NCBI GenBank assembly: GCA_964057225.1
Contig: CAXKVF010000096.1
Location: 1 to 64,000 of the forward strand
Origin: Auanema rhodensis
Lineage: Eukaryota; Nematoda; Chromadorea; Rhabditida; Rhabditidae
Length of the DNA: 64,000 nt
Direction: 5' to 3'
Shown here one piece after another: positions 10,901 to 24,811 of the stretch; position 1 is the stretch's first letter; each line of letters starts with the position of its first letter. The position numbers and the translations under genes were made by a program. Under the pieces are notes generated by a model. It was not told the DNA's origin and did no database searches. It saw nothing but the letters and a program-made list of their open reading frames with translations.

Positions 10901-13900
10901 GCTAATTAAATGTACACGTGATGTGCACTTGGTATGTAACTCGCTTCACGTGAAAGATAAAGAGATGCGGTTTTCAAAATTAGATTCCCCATGTCCATAT
11001 TAGTCTAAAAACAAATTTTTATTGATATTGGTTCATGGTAACCATGACTTTGAAATTTACGTGAACTTTAATTTATGCTAATTAAATGTACACGTGATGT
11101 GCACTTGGTATGTAACTCGCTTCACGTGAAAGATAAAGAGATGCGGTTTTCAAAATTAGATTCCCCATGTCCATATTAGTCTAAAAACAAATTTTATTGA
11201 TATTGGTTCATGGTAACCATGACTTTGAAATTTACGTGAACTTTAATTTATGCTAATTAAATGTACACGTGATGTGCACTTGGTATGTAACTCGCTTCAC
11301 GTGAAAGATAAAGAGATGCGGTTTTCAAAATTAGATTCCCCATGTCCATATTAGTCTAAAAACAAATTTTTATTGATATTGGTTCATGGTAACCATGACT
11401 TTGAAATTTACGTGAACTTTAATTTATGCTAATTAAATGTACACGTGATGTGCACTTGGTATGTAACTCGCTTCACGTGAAAGATAAAGAGATGCGGTTT
11501 TCAAAATTAGATTCCCCATGTCCATATTAGTCTAAAAACAAATTTTTATTGATATTGGTTCATGGTAACCATGACTTTGAAATTTACGTGAACTTTAATT
11601 TATGCTAATTAAATGTACACGTGATGTGCACTTGGTATGTAACTCGCTTCACGTGAAAGATAAAGAGATGCGGTTTTCAAAATTAGATTCCCCATGTCCA
11701 TATTAGTCTAAAAACAAATTTTTATTGATATTGGTTCATGGTAACCATGACTTTGAAATTTACGTGAACTTTAATTTATGCTAATTAAATGTACACGTGA
11801 TGTGCACTTGGTATGTAACTCGCTTCACGTGAAAGATAAAGAGATGCGGTTTTCAAAATTAATTCCCCATGTCCATATTAGTCTAAAAACAAATTTTTAT
11901 TGATATTGGTTCATGGTAACCATGACTTTGAAATTTACGTGAACTTTAATTTATGCTAATTAAATGTACACGTGATGTGCACTTGGTATGTAACTCGCTT
12001 CACGTGAAAGATAAAGAGATGCGGTTTCAAAATTAGATTCCCCATGTCCATATTAGTCTAAAAACAAATTTTTATTGATATTGGTTCATGGTAACCATGA
12101 CTTTGAAATTTACGTGAACTTTAATTTATGCTAATTAAATGTACACGTGATGTGCACTTGGTATGTAACTCGCTTCACGTGAAAGATAAAGAGATGCGGT
12201 TTTCAAAATTAGATTCCCCATGTCCATATTAGTCTAAAAACAAATTTTTATTGATATTGGTTCATGGTAACCATGACTTTGAAATTTACGTGAACTTTAA
12301 TTTATGCTAATTAAATGTACACGTGATGTGCACTTGGTATGTAACCTCGCTTCACGTGAAAGATAAAGAGATGCGGTTTTCAAAATTAGATTCCCCATGT
12401 CCATATTAGTCTAAAAACAAATTTTTATTGATATTGGTTCATGGTAACCATGACTTTGAAATTTACGTGAACTTTAATTTATGCTAATTAAATGTACACG
12501 TGATGTGCACTTGGTATGTAACTCGCTTCACGTGAAAGATAAAGAGATGCGGTTTTCAAAATTAGATTCCCCATGTCCATATTAGTCTAAAAACAAATTT
12601 TTATTGATATTGGTTCATGGTAACCATGACTTTGAAATTTACGTGAACTTTAATTTATGCTAATTAAATGTACACGTGATGTGCACTTGGTATGTAACTC
12701 GCTTCACGTGAAAGATAAAGAGATGCGGTTTTCAAAATTAGATTCCCCATGTCCATATTAGTCTAAAAACAAATTTTTATTGATATTGGTTCATGGTAAC
12801 CATGACTTTGAAATTTACGTGAACTTTAATTTATGCTAATTAAATGTACACGTGATGTGCACTTGGTATGTAACTCGCTTCACGTGAAAGATAAAGAGAT
12901 GCGGTTTCAAAATTAAATTCCCCATGTCCATATTAGTCTAAAAACAAATTTTTATTGATATTGGTTCATGGTAACCATGACTTTGAAATTTACGTGAACT
13001 TTAATTTATGCTAATTAAATGTACACGTGATGTGCACTTGGTATGTAACTCGCTTCACGTGAAAGATAAAGAGATGCGGTTTTCAAAATTAGATTCCCCA
13101 TGTCCATATTAGTCTAAAAACAAATTTTTATTGATATTGGTTCATGGTAACCATGACTTTGAAATTTACGTGAACTTTAATTTATGCTAATTAAATGTAC
13201 ACGTGATGTGCACTTGGTAATGTAACTCGCTTCACGTGAAAGATAAAGAGATGCGGTTTTCAAAATTAAATTCCCCATGTCCATATTAGTCTAAAAACAA
13301 ATTTTTATTGATATTGGTTCATGGTAACCATGACTTTGAAATTTACGTGAACTTTAATTTATGCTAATTAAATGTACACGTGATGTGCACTTGGTATGTA
13401 ACTCGCTTCACGTGAAAGATAAAGAGATGCGGTTTTCAAAATTAGATTCCCCATGTCCATATTAGTCTAAAAACAAATTTTTATTGATATTGGTTCATGG
13501 TAACCATGACTTTGAAATTTACGTGAACTTTAATTTATGCTAATTAAATGTACACGTGATGTGCACTTGGTATGTAACTCGCTTCACGTGAAAGATAAAG
13601 AGATGCGGTTTTCAAAATTAAATTCCCCATGTCCATATTAGTCTAAAAACAAATTTTTATTGATATTGGTTCATGGTAACCATGACTTTGAAATTTACGT
13701 GAACTTTAATTTATGCTAATTAAATGTACACGTGATGTGCACTTGGTATGTAACTCGCTTCACGTGAAAGATAAAGAGATGCGGTTTTCAAAATTAGATT
13801 CCCCATGTCCATATTAGTCTAAAAACAAATTTTTATTGATATTGGTTCATGGTAACCATGACTTTGAAATTTACGTGAACTTTAATTTATGCTAATTAAA

Positions 13901-15483
13901 TGTACACGTGATGTGCACTTGGTATGTAACTCGCTTCACGTGAAAGATAAAGAGATGCGGTTTTCAAAATTAGATTCCCCATGTCCATATTAGTCTAAAA
14001 ACAAATTTTTATTGATATTGGTTCATGGTAACCATGACTTTGAAATTTACGTGAACTTTAATTTATGCTAATTAAATGTACACGTGATGTGCACTTGGTA
14101 TGTAACTCGCTTCACGTGAAAGATAAAGAGATGCGGTTTTCAAAATTAGATTCCCCATGTCCATATTAGTCTAAAAACAAATTTTTATTGATATTGGTTC
14201 ATGGTAACCATGACTTTGAAATTTACGTGAACTTTAATTTATGCTAATTAAATGTACACGTGATGTGCACTTGGTATGTAACTCGCTTCACGTGAAAGAT
14301 AAAGAGATGCGGTTTTCAAAATTAAATTCCCCATGTCCATATTAGTCTAAAAACAAATTTTTATTGATATTGGTTCATGGTAACCATGACTTTGAAATTT
14401 ACGTGAACTTTAATTTATGCTAATTAAATGTACACGTGATGTGCACTTGGTATGTAACTCGCTTCACGTGAAAGATAAAGAGATGCGGTTTTCAAAATTA
14501 GATTCCCCATGTCCATATTAGTCTAAAAACAAATTTTATTGATATTGGTTCATGGTAACCATGACTTTGAAATTTACGTGAACTTTAATTTATGCTAATT
14601 AAATGTACACGTGATGTGCACTTGGTATGTAACTCGCTTCACGTGAAAGATAAAGAGATGCGGTTTTCAAAATTAGATTCCCCCATGTCCATATTAGTCT
14701 AAAAACAAATTTTATTGATATTGGTTCATGGTAACCATGACTTTGAAATTTACGTGAACTTTAATTTATGCTAATTAAATGTACACGTGATGTGCACTTG
14801 GTATGTAACTCGCTTCACGTGAAAGATAAAGAGATGCGGTTTTCAAAATTAGATTCCCCATGTCCATATTAGTCTAAAAACAAATTTTTATTGATATTGG
14901 TTCATGGTAACCATGACTTTGAAATTTACGTGAACTTTAATTTATGCTAATTAAATGTACACGTGATGTGCACTTGGTATGTAACTCGCTTCACGTGAAA
15001 GATAAAGAGATGCGGTTTTCAAAATTAGATTCCCCATGTCCATATTAGTCTAAAAACAAATTTTTATTGATATTGGTTCATGGTAACCATGACTTTGAAA
15101 TTTACGTGAACTTTAATTTATGCTAATTAAATGTACACGTGATGTGCACTTGGTATGTAACTCGCTTCACGTGAAAGATAAAGAGATGCGGTTTTCAAAA
15201 TTAGATTCCCCATGTCCATATTAGTCTAAAAACAAATTTTTATTGATATTGGTTCATGGTAACCATGACTTTGAAATTTACGTGAACTTTAATTTATGCT
15301 AATTAAATGTACACGTGATGTGCACTTGGTATGTAACTCGCTTCACGTGAAAGATAAAGAGATGCGGTTTTCAAAATTAGATTCCCCATGTCCATATTAG
15401 TCTAAAAACAAATTTTTATTGATATTGGTTCATGGTAACCATGACTTTGAAATTTACGTGAACTTTAATTTATGCTAATTAAA
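7743..15483 (+). repeat. Zone B: most homogeneous block
   Basis: About 44 successive units carry T123 and G121, and most are identical apart from single-base length changes. The main shared substitution is G73A (TTAAATTCCCC) in units at 12845, 13196, 13549 and 14253, spaced 2, 2 and 4 units apart. Low substitution diversity suggests recent amplification of one monomer or dimer. Units at 8447, 10560, 11087, 11790, 11965, 12316, 12845, 13196 and 14429 deviate from 176 bp; the one at 14604 has a compensating gain and loss. Confidence 0.85.
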
Positions 15484-17067
15484 TGTACACGTGATGTGCA
15501 CTTGGTATGTAACTCGCTTCACGTGAAAGATAAAGAGATGCGGTTTTCAAAATTAGATTCCCCATGTCCATATTAGTCTAAAAACAAATTTTTATTGATA
15601 TTAGTTCATGGTAACCATGACTTTGAAATTTACGTGAACTTTAATTTATGCTAATTAAATGTACACGTGATGTGCACTTGGTATGTAACTCGCTTCACGT
15701 GAAAGATAAAGAGATGCGGTTTTCAAAATTAGATTCCCCATGTCCATATTAGTCTAAAAACAAATTTTTATTGATATTGGTTCATGGTAACCATGACTTT
15801 GAAATTTACGTGAACTTTAATTTATGCTAATTAAATGTACAAGTGATGTGCACTTGGTATGTAACTCGCTTCACGTGAAAGATAAAGAGATGCGGTTTTC
15901 AAAATTAGATTCCCCATGTCCATATTAGTCTAAAAACAAATTTTTATTGATATTGGTTCATGGTAACCATGACTTTGAAATTTACGTGAACTTTAATTTA
16001 TGCTAATTAAATGTACACGTGATGTGCACTTGGTATGTAACTCGCTTCACGTGAAAGATAAAGAGATGCGGTTTTCAAAATTAGATTCCCCATGTCCATA
16101 TTAGTCTAAAAACAAATTTTTATTGATATTGCTTCATGGTAACCATGACTTTGAAATTTACGTGAACTTTAATTTATGCTAATTAAATGTACACGTGATG
16201 TGCACTTGGTATGTAACTCGCTTCACGTGAAAGATAAAGAGATGCGGTTTTCAAAATTAGATTCCCCATGTCCATATTAGTCTAAAAACAAATTTTTATT
16301 GATATTGGTGCATGGTAACCATGACTTTGAAATTTACGTGAACTTTAATTTATGCTAATTAAATGTACACGTGATGTGCACTTGGTATGTAACTCGCTTC
16401 ACGTGAAAGATAAAGAGATGCGGTTTTCAAAATTAGATTCCCCATGTCCATATTAGTCTAAAAACAAATTTTTATTGATATTGGTTCATGGTAACCATGA
16501 CTTTGAAATTTACGTGAACTTTAATTTATGCTAATTAAATGTACACGTGATGTGCACTTGGTATGTAACTCGCTTCACGTGAAAGATAAAGAGATGCGGT
16601 TTTCAAAATTAGATTCCCCATGTCCATATTAGTCTAAAAACAAATTTTTATTGATATTAGTTCATGGTAACCATGACTTTGAAATTTACGTGAACTTTAA
16701 TTTATGCTAATTAAATGTACACGTGATGTGCACTTGGTATGTAACTCGCTTCACGTGAAAGATAAAGAGATGCGGTTTTCAAAATTAGATTCCCCATGTC
16801 CATATTAGTCTAAAAACAAATTTTTATTGATATTGGTTCATGGTAACCATGACTTTGAAATTTACGTGAACTTTAATTTATGCTAATTAAATGTACACGT
16901 GATGTGCACTTGGTATGTAACTCGCTTCACGTGAAAGATAAAGAAATGCGGTTTTCAAAATTAGATTCCCCATGTCCATATTAGTCTAAAAACAAATTTT
17001 TATTGATATTGCTTCATGGTAACCATGACTTTGAAATTTACGTGAACTTTAATTTATGCTAATTAAA
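15484..17067 (+). repeat. Transition segment with a 1056-bp (6-unit) offset
   Basis: The mosaic zone begins here. The TTAGTTCATGG variant occurs at 15484 and 16540, six units apart. Each is followed by a consensus unit, and C121 then G123 units follow (16012 and 16188; 16892 and 17068). The copies are not fully colinear: an extra T123 pair separates them, and private changes occur at 15836 (ACAAGTG) and 16892 (AGAAATG). Confidence 0.6.
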
Positions 17068-19003
17068 TGTACACGTGATGTGCACTTGGTATGTAACTCG
17101 CTTCACGTGAAAGATAAAGAGATGCGGTTTTCAAAATTAGATTCCCCATGTCCATATTAGTCTAAAAACAAATTTTTATTGATATTGGTGCATGGTAACC
17201 ATGACTTTGAAATTTACGTGAACTTTAATTTATGCTATTTAAATGTACACGTGATGTGCACTTGGTATGTAACTCGCTTCACGTGAAAGATAAAGAGATG
17301 CGGTTTTCAAAATTAGATTCCCCATATCCATATTAGTCTAAAAACAAATTTTTATTGATATTGGTGAATGATAACCATGACTTTGAAATTTACGTGAACT
17401 TTAATTTATGCTAATTAAATGTACACGTGATGTGCACTTGGTATGTAACTCGCTTCACGTGAAAGATGAAGAGATGCGGTTTTCAAGATTAGATTCCTCA
17501 TGTCCATATTAGTCTAAAAACAAATTTTTATTAATATTGGTTCATGGTAACCATGACTTTGAAATTTACGTGAACTTTAATTTATGCTAATTAAATGTAC
17601 ACGTGATGTGCACTTGGTATGTAACTCGCTTCACGTGAAAGATAAAGAGATGCGGTTTTCAAAATTAGATTCCCCATGTCCATATTAGTCTAAAAACAAA
17701 TTTTTATTGATATTGGTTCATGGTAACCATGACTTTGAAATTTACGTGAACTTTAATTTATGCTAATTAAATGTACACGTGATGTGCACTTGGTATGTAA
17801 CTCGCTTCACGTGAAAGATAAAGAGATGCGGTTTTCAAAATTAGATTCCCCATGTCCATATTAGTCTAAAAACAAATTTTTATTGATATTGCTTCATGGT
17901 AACCATGACTTTGAAATTTACGTGAACTTTAATTTATGCTAATTAAATGTACACGTGATGTGCACTTGGTATGTAACTCGCTTCACGTGAAAGATAAAGA
18001 GATGCGGTTTTCAAAATTAGATTCCCCATGTCCATATTAGTCTAAAAACAAATTTTTATTGATATTGGTGCATGGTAACCATGACTTTGAAATTTACGTG
18101 AACTTTAATTTATGCTATTTAAATGTACACGTGATGTGCACTTGGTATGTAACTCGCTTCACGTGAAAGATAAAGAGATGCGGTTTTCAAAATTAGATTC
18201 CCCATATCCATATTAGTCTAAAAACAAATTTTTATTGATATTGGTGAATGATAACCATGACTTTGAAATTTACGTGAACTTTAATTTATGCTAATTAAAT
18301 GTACACGTGATGTGCACTTGGTATGTAACTCGCTTCACGTGAAAGATGAAGAGATGCGGTTTTCAAGATTAGATTCCTCATGTCCATATTAGTCTAAAAA
18401 CAAATTTTTATTGATATTGGTGAATGATAACCATGACTTTGAAATTTACGTGAACTTTAATTTATGCTAATTAAATGTACACGTGATGTGCACTTGGTAT
18501 GTAACTCGCTTCACGTGAAAGATGAAGAGATGCGGTTTTCAAGATTAGATTCCTCATGTCCATATTAGTCTAAAAACAAATTTTTATTAATATTGGTTCA
18601 TGGTAACCATGACTTTGAAATTTACGTGAACTTTAATTTATGCTAATTAAATGTACACGTGATGTGCACTTGGTATGTAACTCGCTTCACGTGAAAGATA
18701 AAGAGATGCGGTTTTCAAAATTAGATTCCCCATGTCCATATTAGTCTAAAAACAAATTTTTATTGATATTGGTTCATGGTAACCATGACTTTGAAATTTA
18801 CGTGAACTTTAATTTATGCTAATTAAATGTACACGTGATGTGCACTTGGTATGTAACTCGCTTCACGTGAAAGATAAAGAGATGCGGTTTTCAAAATTAG
18901 ATTCCCCATGTCCATATTAGTCTAAAAACAAATTTTTATTGATATTGCTTCATGGTAACCATGACTTTGAAATTTACGTGAACTTTAATTTATGCTAATT
19001 AAA
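17068..19003 (+). repeat. Duplicated 5-unit block of divergent monomers
   Basis: The ordered set 17068 (G123, A171T), 17244 (CCCATATCC, GAATGATAACC), 17420 (G49, CAAGATT, CCTCATG, TTAATATT), 17596 (T123) and 17772 (C121) recurs from 17948 to 19003, where one chimeric unit is added. A single copy of the same set stands at 24284-25163, with CCCATGTCC in its second unit. The units at 17244 and 17420 are among the most divergent in the window, so they are good tags for tracing exchange. Confidence 0.88.
18300..18475 (+). repeat. Chimeric monomer
   Basis: The left part carries G49, CAAGATT and CCTCATG, as in the unit at 18476. The right part carries TTGATATT and GGTGAATGATAACC, as in the preceding unit at 18124. 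The switch lies between monomer positions about 81 and 113. This is what unequal crossover or conversion within a monomer between these two adjacent unit types would produce. Confidence 0.85.
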
Positions 19004-21115
19004 TGTACACGTGATGTGCACTTGGTATGTAACTCGCTTCACGTGAAAGATAAACTGATGCGGTTTTCAAAATTAGATTCCCCATGTCCATATTAGTCTA
19101 AAAACTAATTTTTATTGATATTGGTTCATGGTAACCATGACTTTGAAATTCACGTGAACTTTAATTTATGCTAATTAAATGTACACGTGATGTGCACTTG
19201 GTATGTAACTCGCTTCACGTGAAAGATAAAGAGATGCGGTTTTCAAAATTAGTTTCCCCATGTCCATATTAGTCTAAAAACAAATTTTTATTGATATTGG
19301 TGCATGGTAACCATGACTTTGAAATTTACGTGAACTTTAATTTATGCTAATTAAATGTACACGTGATGTGCACTTGGTATGTAACTCGCTTCACGTGAAA
19401 GATAAAGAGATGTGGTTTTCAAAATTAGATTCCCCATGTCCATATTAGTCTAAAAACAAATTTTTATTGATATTGGTGCATGGTAACCATGACTTTGAAA
19501 TTTACGTGAACTTTAATTTATGCTAATTAAATGTACACGTGATGTGCACTTGGTATGTAACTTGCTTCACGTGAAAGATAAAGAGATGCGGTTTTCAAAA
19601 TTAGATTCCCCATGTCCATATTAGTCTAAAAACAAATTTTTATTGATATTGGTTCATGGTAACCATGACTTTGAAATTTACGTGAACTTTAATTTATGCT
19701 AATTAAATGTACACGTGATGTGCACATGGTATGTAACTCGCTTCACGTGAAAGATAAAGAGATGCAGTTTTCGAAATTAGATTCCCCATGTCCATATTAG
19801 TCTAAAAACAAATTTTTATTGATATTGCTTCATGGTAACCATGACTTTGAAATTTACGTGAACTTTAATTTATGCTAATTAAATGTACACGTGATGTGCC
19901 CTTGGTATGTAACTCGCTTCACGTGAAAGATAAAGAGATGCGGTTTTCAAAATTAGATTCCCCATGTCCATATTAGTCTAAAAACAAATTTTTATTGATA
20001 TTGGTTAATGGTAACCATGACTTTGAAATTTACGTGAACTTTAATTTATGCTAATTAAATGTACACGTGATGTGCACATGGTATGTAACTCGCTTCACGT
20101 GAAAGATAAAGAGATGCGGTTTTCGAAATTAGATTCCCCATGTCCATATTAGTCTAAAAACAAATTTTTATTGATATTGGTGCATGGTAACCATGACTTT
20201 GAAATTTACATGAACTTTAATTCATGCTAATTAAATGTACACGTGATGTGCACTTGGTATGTAACTCGCTTCACGTGAAAGATAAAGAGATGCGGTTTTC
20301 AAAATTAGATTCCCCATGTCCATATTAGTCTAAAAACAAATTTTTATTGATATTGGTGCATGGTAACCATGACTTTGAAATTTACATGAACTTTAATTCA
20401 TGCTAATTAAATGTACACGTGATGTGCACTTGGTATGTAACTCGCTTCACGTGAAAAATAAAGAGATGCGGTTTTCAAATTTAGATTCCCCATGTCCATA
20501 TTAGTCTAAAAACAAATTTTTATTGATATTGCTTCATGGTAACCATGACTTTGAAATTTACGTGAACTTTAATTTATGCTAATTAAATGTACACGTGATG
20601 TGCACTTGGTATGTAACTCGCTTCACGTGAAAGATAAAGAGATGCGGTTCTCAAAATTAGATTCCCCATGTCCATATTAGTCTAAAAACAAATTTTTATT
20701 GATATTGCTTCATGGTAACCATGACTTTGAAATTTACGTGAACTTTAATTTATGCTAATTAAATGTACACGTGATGTGCACTTGGTATGTAACTCGCTTC
20801 ACGTGAAAGATAAAGAGATGCGGTTTTCAAAATTAGATTCCCCATGTCCATATTAGTCTAAAAACAAATTTTTATTGATATTGCTTCATGGTAACCATGA
20901 CTTTGAAATTTACGTGAACTTTAATTTATGCTAATTAAATGTACACGTGATGTGCACTTGGTATGTAACTCGCTTCACGTGAAAGATAAAGAGATGCGGT
21001 TTTCAAAATTAGATTCCCCATGTCCATATTAGTCTACAAACTAATTTTTATTGATATTGCTTCATGGTAACCATGACTTTGAATTTTACGTGAACTTTAA
21101 TTTATGCTAATTAAA
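18652..21115 (+). repeat. 14-unit segment S1 (2464 bp), upstream copy
   Basis: The unit order carries many rare tags: CTAATTT plus TTCACGTGAAC (19004), ATTAGTTTCCCC (19180), GATGTGG (19356), AACTTGC (19532), GCACATGG with GCAGTTTTCG (19708), GTGCCC with GGTTAATGG (19884), ACATGAAC with TTCATGC (20060 and 20236), CAAATTTAG (20412), GGTTCTC (20588), and CTACAAACTAA with A145T (20940). The same order recurs 6160 bp (35 units) downstream. Private changes here are CTGATG at 19004 and GAAAAATAAAG at 20412. Confidence 0.92.
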
Positions 21116-22523
21116 TGTACACGTGATGTGCACTTGGTATGTAACTCGCTTCACGTGAAAGATAAAGAGATGCGGTTTTCAAAATTAGATTCCCCATGTC
21201 CATATTAGTCTAAAAACAAATTTTTATTGATAATGGTTCATGGTAACCATGACTTTGAAATTTACGTGAACTTTAATTTATGCTAATTAATTGTACACGT
21301 GATGTGCACTTGGTATGTAACTCGCTTCACGTGAAAGATAAAGAGATGCGGTTTTCAAAATTAGATTCCCCATGTCCATATTAGTCTAAAAACAAATTTT
21401 TATTGATATTGCTTCATGGTAACCATGACTTTGAAATTTACGTGAACTTTAATTTATGCTAATTAAATGTACACGTGATGTGCACTTGGTATGTAACTCG
21501 CTTCACGTGAAAGATAAAGAGATGCGGTTTTCAAAATTAGATTTCCCATGTCCATATTAGTCTAAAAACAAATTTTTATTGATATTGGTTCATGGTAACC
21601 ATGACTTTGAAATTTACGTGAACTTTAATTTATGCTAATTAAATGTACACGTGATGTGCACTTGGTATGTAACTCGCTTCACGTGAAAGATAAAGAGATG
21701 CGGTTTTCAAAATTAGATTCCCCATGTCCATATTAGTCTAAAAACAAATTTTTATTGATATTGCTTCATGGTAACCATGACTTTGAAATTTACGTGAACT
21801 TTAATTTATGCTAATTAAATGTACACGTGATGTGCACTTGGTATGTAACTCGCTTCACGTGAAAGATAAAGAGATGCGGTTTTCAAAATTAGATTCCCCA
21901 TGTCCATATTAGTCTAAAAACAAATTTTTATTGATATTGGTTCATGGTAACCATGACTTTGAAATTTACGTGAACTTTAATTTATGCTAATTAAATGTAC
22001 ACGTGATGTGCACTTGGTATGTAACTCGCTTCACGTGAAAGATAAAGAGATGCGGTTTTCAAAATTAGATTCCCCATGTCCATATTAGTCTAAAAACAAA
22101 TTTTTATTGATATTGCTTCATGGTAACCATGACTTTGAAATTTACGTGAACTTTAATTTATGCTAATTAAATGTACACGTGATGTGCACTTGGTATGTAA
22201 CTCGCTTCACGTGAAAGATAAAGAGATGCGGTTTTCAAAATTAGATTCCCCATGTCCATATTAGTCTAAAAACAAATTTTTATTGATATTGCTTCATGGT
22301 AACCATGACTTTGAAATTTACGTGAACTTTAATTTATGCTAATTAAATGTACACGTGATGTGCACTTGGTATGTAACTCGCTTCACGTGAAAGATAAAGA
22401 GATGCGGTTTTCAAAATTAGATTCCCCTTGTCCATATTAGTCTAAAAACAAATTTTTATTGATATTGGTTCATGGTAACCATGACTTTGAAATTTACGTG
22501 AACTTTAATTTATGCTAATTAAA

Positions 22524-24283
22524 TGTACACGTGATGTGCACTTGGTATGTAACTCGCTTCACGTGAAAGATAAAGAGATGCGGTTTTCAAAATTAGATTC
22601 CCCATGTCCATATTAGTCTAAAAACAAATTTTTATTGATATTGCTTCATGGTAACCATGACTTTGAAATTTACGTGAACTTTAATTTATGCTAATTAAAT
22701 GTACACGTGATGTGCACTTGGTATGTAACTCGCTTCACGTGAAAGATAAAGAGATGCGGTTTTCAAAATTAGATTCCCCATGTCCATATTAGTCTAAAAA
22801 CAAATTTTTATTGATATTGCTTCATGGTAACCATGACTTTGAAATTTACGTGAACTTTAATTTATGCTAATTAAATGTACACGTGATGTGCACTTGGTAT
22901 GTAACTCGCTTCACGTGAAAGATAAAGAGATGCGGTTTTCAAAATTAGATTCCCCTTGTCCATATTAGTCTAAAAACAAATTTTTATTGATATTGGTTCA
23001 TGGTAACCATGACTTTGAATTTTACGTGAACTTTAATTTATGCTAATTAAATGTACACGTGATGTGCACTTGGTATGTAACTCGCTTCACGTGAAAGATA
23101 AAGAGATGTGGTTTTCAAAATTAGATTCCCCATGTCCATATTAGTCTAAAAACAAATTTTTATTGATATTGGTTCATGGTAACCATGACTTTGAAATTTA
23201 CGTGAACTTTAATTTATGCTAATTAAATGTACACGTGATGTGCACTTGGTATGTAACTCGCTTCACGTGAAAGATAAAGAGATGCGGTTTTCAAAATTAG
23301 ATTCCCCATGTCCATATTAGTCTAAAAACAAATTTTTATTGATATTGCTTCATGGTAACCATGACTTTGAAATTTACGTGAACTTTAATTTATGCTAATT
23401 AAATGTACACGTGATGTGCACTTGGTATGTAACTCGCTTCACGTGAAAGATAAAGAGATGCGGTTTTCAAAATTAGATTCCCCATGTCCATATTAGTCTA
23501 AAAACAAATTTTTATTGATATTGGTTCATGGTAACCATGACTTTGAAATTTACGTGAACTTTAATTTATGCTAATTAAATGTACACGTGATGTGCACTTG
23601 GTATGTAACTCGCTTCACGTGAAAGATAAAGAGATGCGGTTTTCAAAATTAGATTCCCCATGTCCATATTAGTCTAAAAACAAATTTTTATTGATATTGG
23701 TTCATGGTAACCATGACTTTGAAATTTACGTGAACTTTAATTTATGCTAATTAAATGTACACGTGATGTGCACTTGGTATGTGACTCGCTTCACGTGAAA
23801 GATAAAGAGATGCGGTTTTCAAAATTAGATTCCCTATGTCCATATTAGTCTAAAAACAAATTTTTATTGATATTGGTTCATGGTAACCATGACTTTGAAA
23901 TTTACGTGAACTTTAATTTATGCTAATTAAATGTACACGTGATGTGCACTTGGTATGTGACTCGCTTCACGTGAAAGATAAAGAGATGCGGTTTTCAAAA
24001 TTAGATTCCCTATGTCCATATTAGTCTAAAAACAAATTTTTATTGATATTGGTTCATGGTAACCATGACTCTGAAATTTACGTGAACTTTAATTTATGCT
24101 AATTAAATGTACACGTGATGTGCACTTGGTATGTAACTCGCTTCACGTGAAAGATAAAGAGATGCGGTTTTCAAAATTAGATTCCCCATGTCCATATTAG
24201 TCTAAAAACAAATTTTTATTGATATTGCTTCATGGTAACCATGACTTTGAAATTTACGTGAACTTTAATTTATGCTAATTAAA
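22524..24283 (+). repeat. 10-unit segment, first copy (1760 bp)
   Basis: Unit classes run C121, C121, A81T with A145T (22876), GATGTGG (23052), C121, T123, T123, G28/T80 (23756), G28/T80/C140 (23932) and C121. The same order is found at 32204-33963, offset 9680 bp or 55 units. Beyond 24283 this copy passes into the divergent-monomer block, while the other does not. Confidence 0.88.
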
Positions 24284-24811
24284 TGTACACGTGATGTGCA
24301 CTTGGTATGTAACTCGCTTCACGTGAAAGATAAAGAGATGCGGTTTTCAAAATTAGATTCCCCATGTCCATATTAGTCTAAAAACAAATTTTTATTGATA
24401 TTGGTGCATGGTAACCATGACTTTGAAATTTACGTGAACTTTAATTTATGCTATTTAAATGTACACGTGATGTGCACTTGGTATGTAACTCGCTTCACGT
24501 GAAAGATAAAGAGATGCGGTTTTCAAAATTAGATTCCCCATGTCCATATTAGTCTAAAAACAAATTTTTATTGATATTGGTGAATGATAACCATGACTTT
24601 GAAATTTACGTGAACTTTAATTTATGCTAATTAAATGTACACGTGATGTGCACTTGGTATGTAACTCGCTTCACGTGAAAGATGAAGAGATGCGGTTTTC
24701 AAGATTAGATTCCTCATGTCCATATTAGTCTAAAAACAAATTTTTATTAATATTGGTTCATGGTAACCATGACTTTGAAATTTACGTGAACTTTAATTTA
24801 TGCTAATTAAA

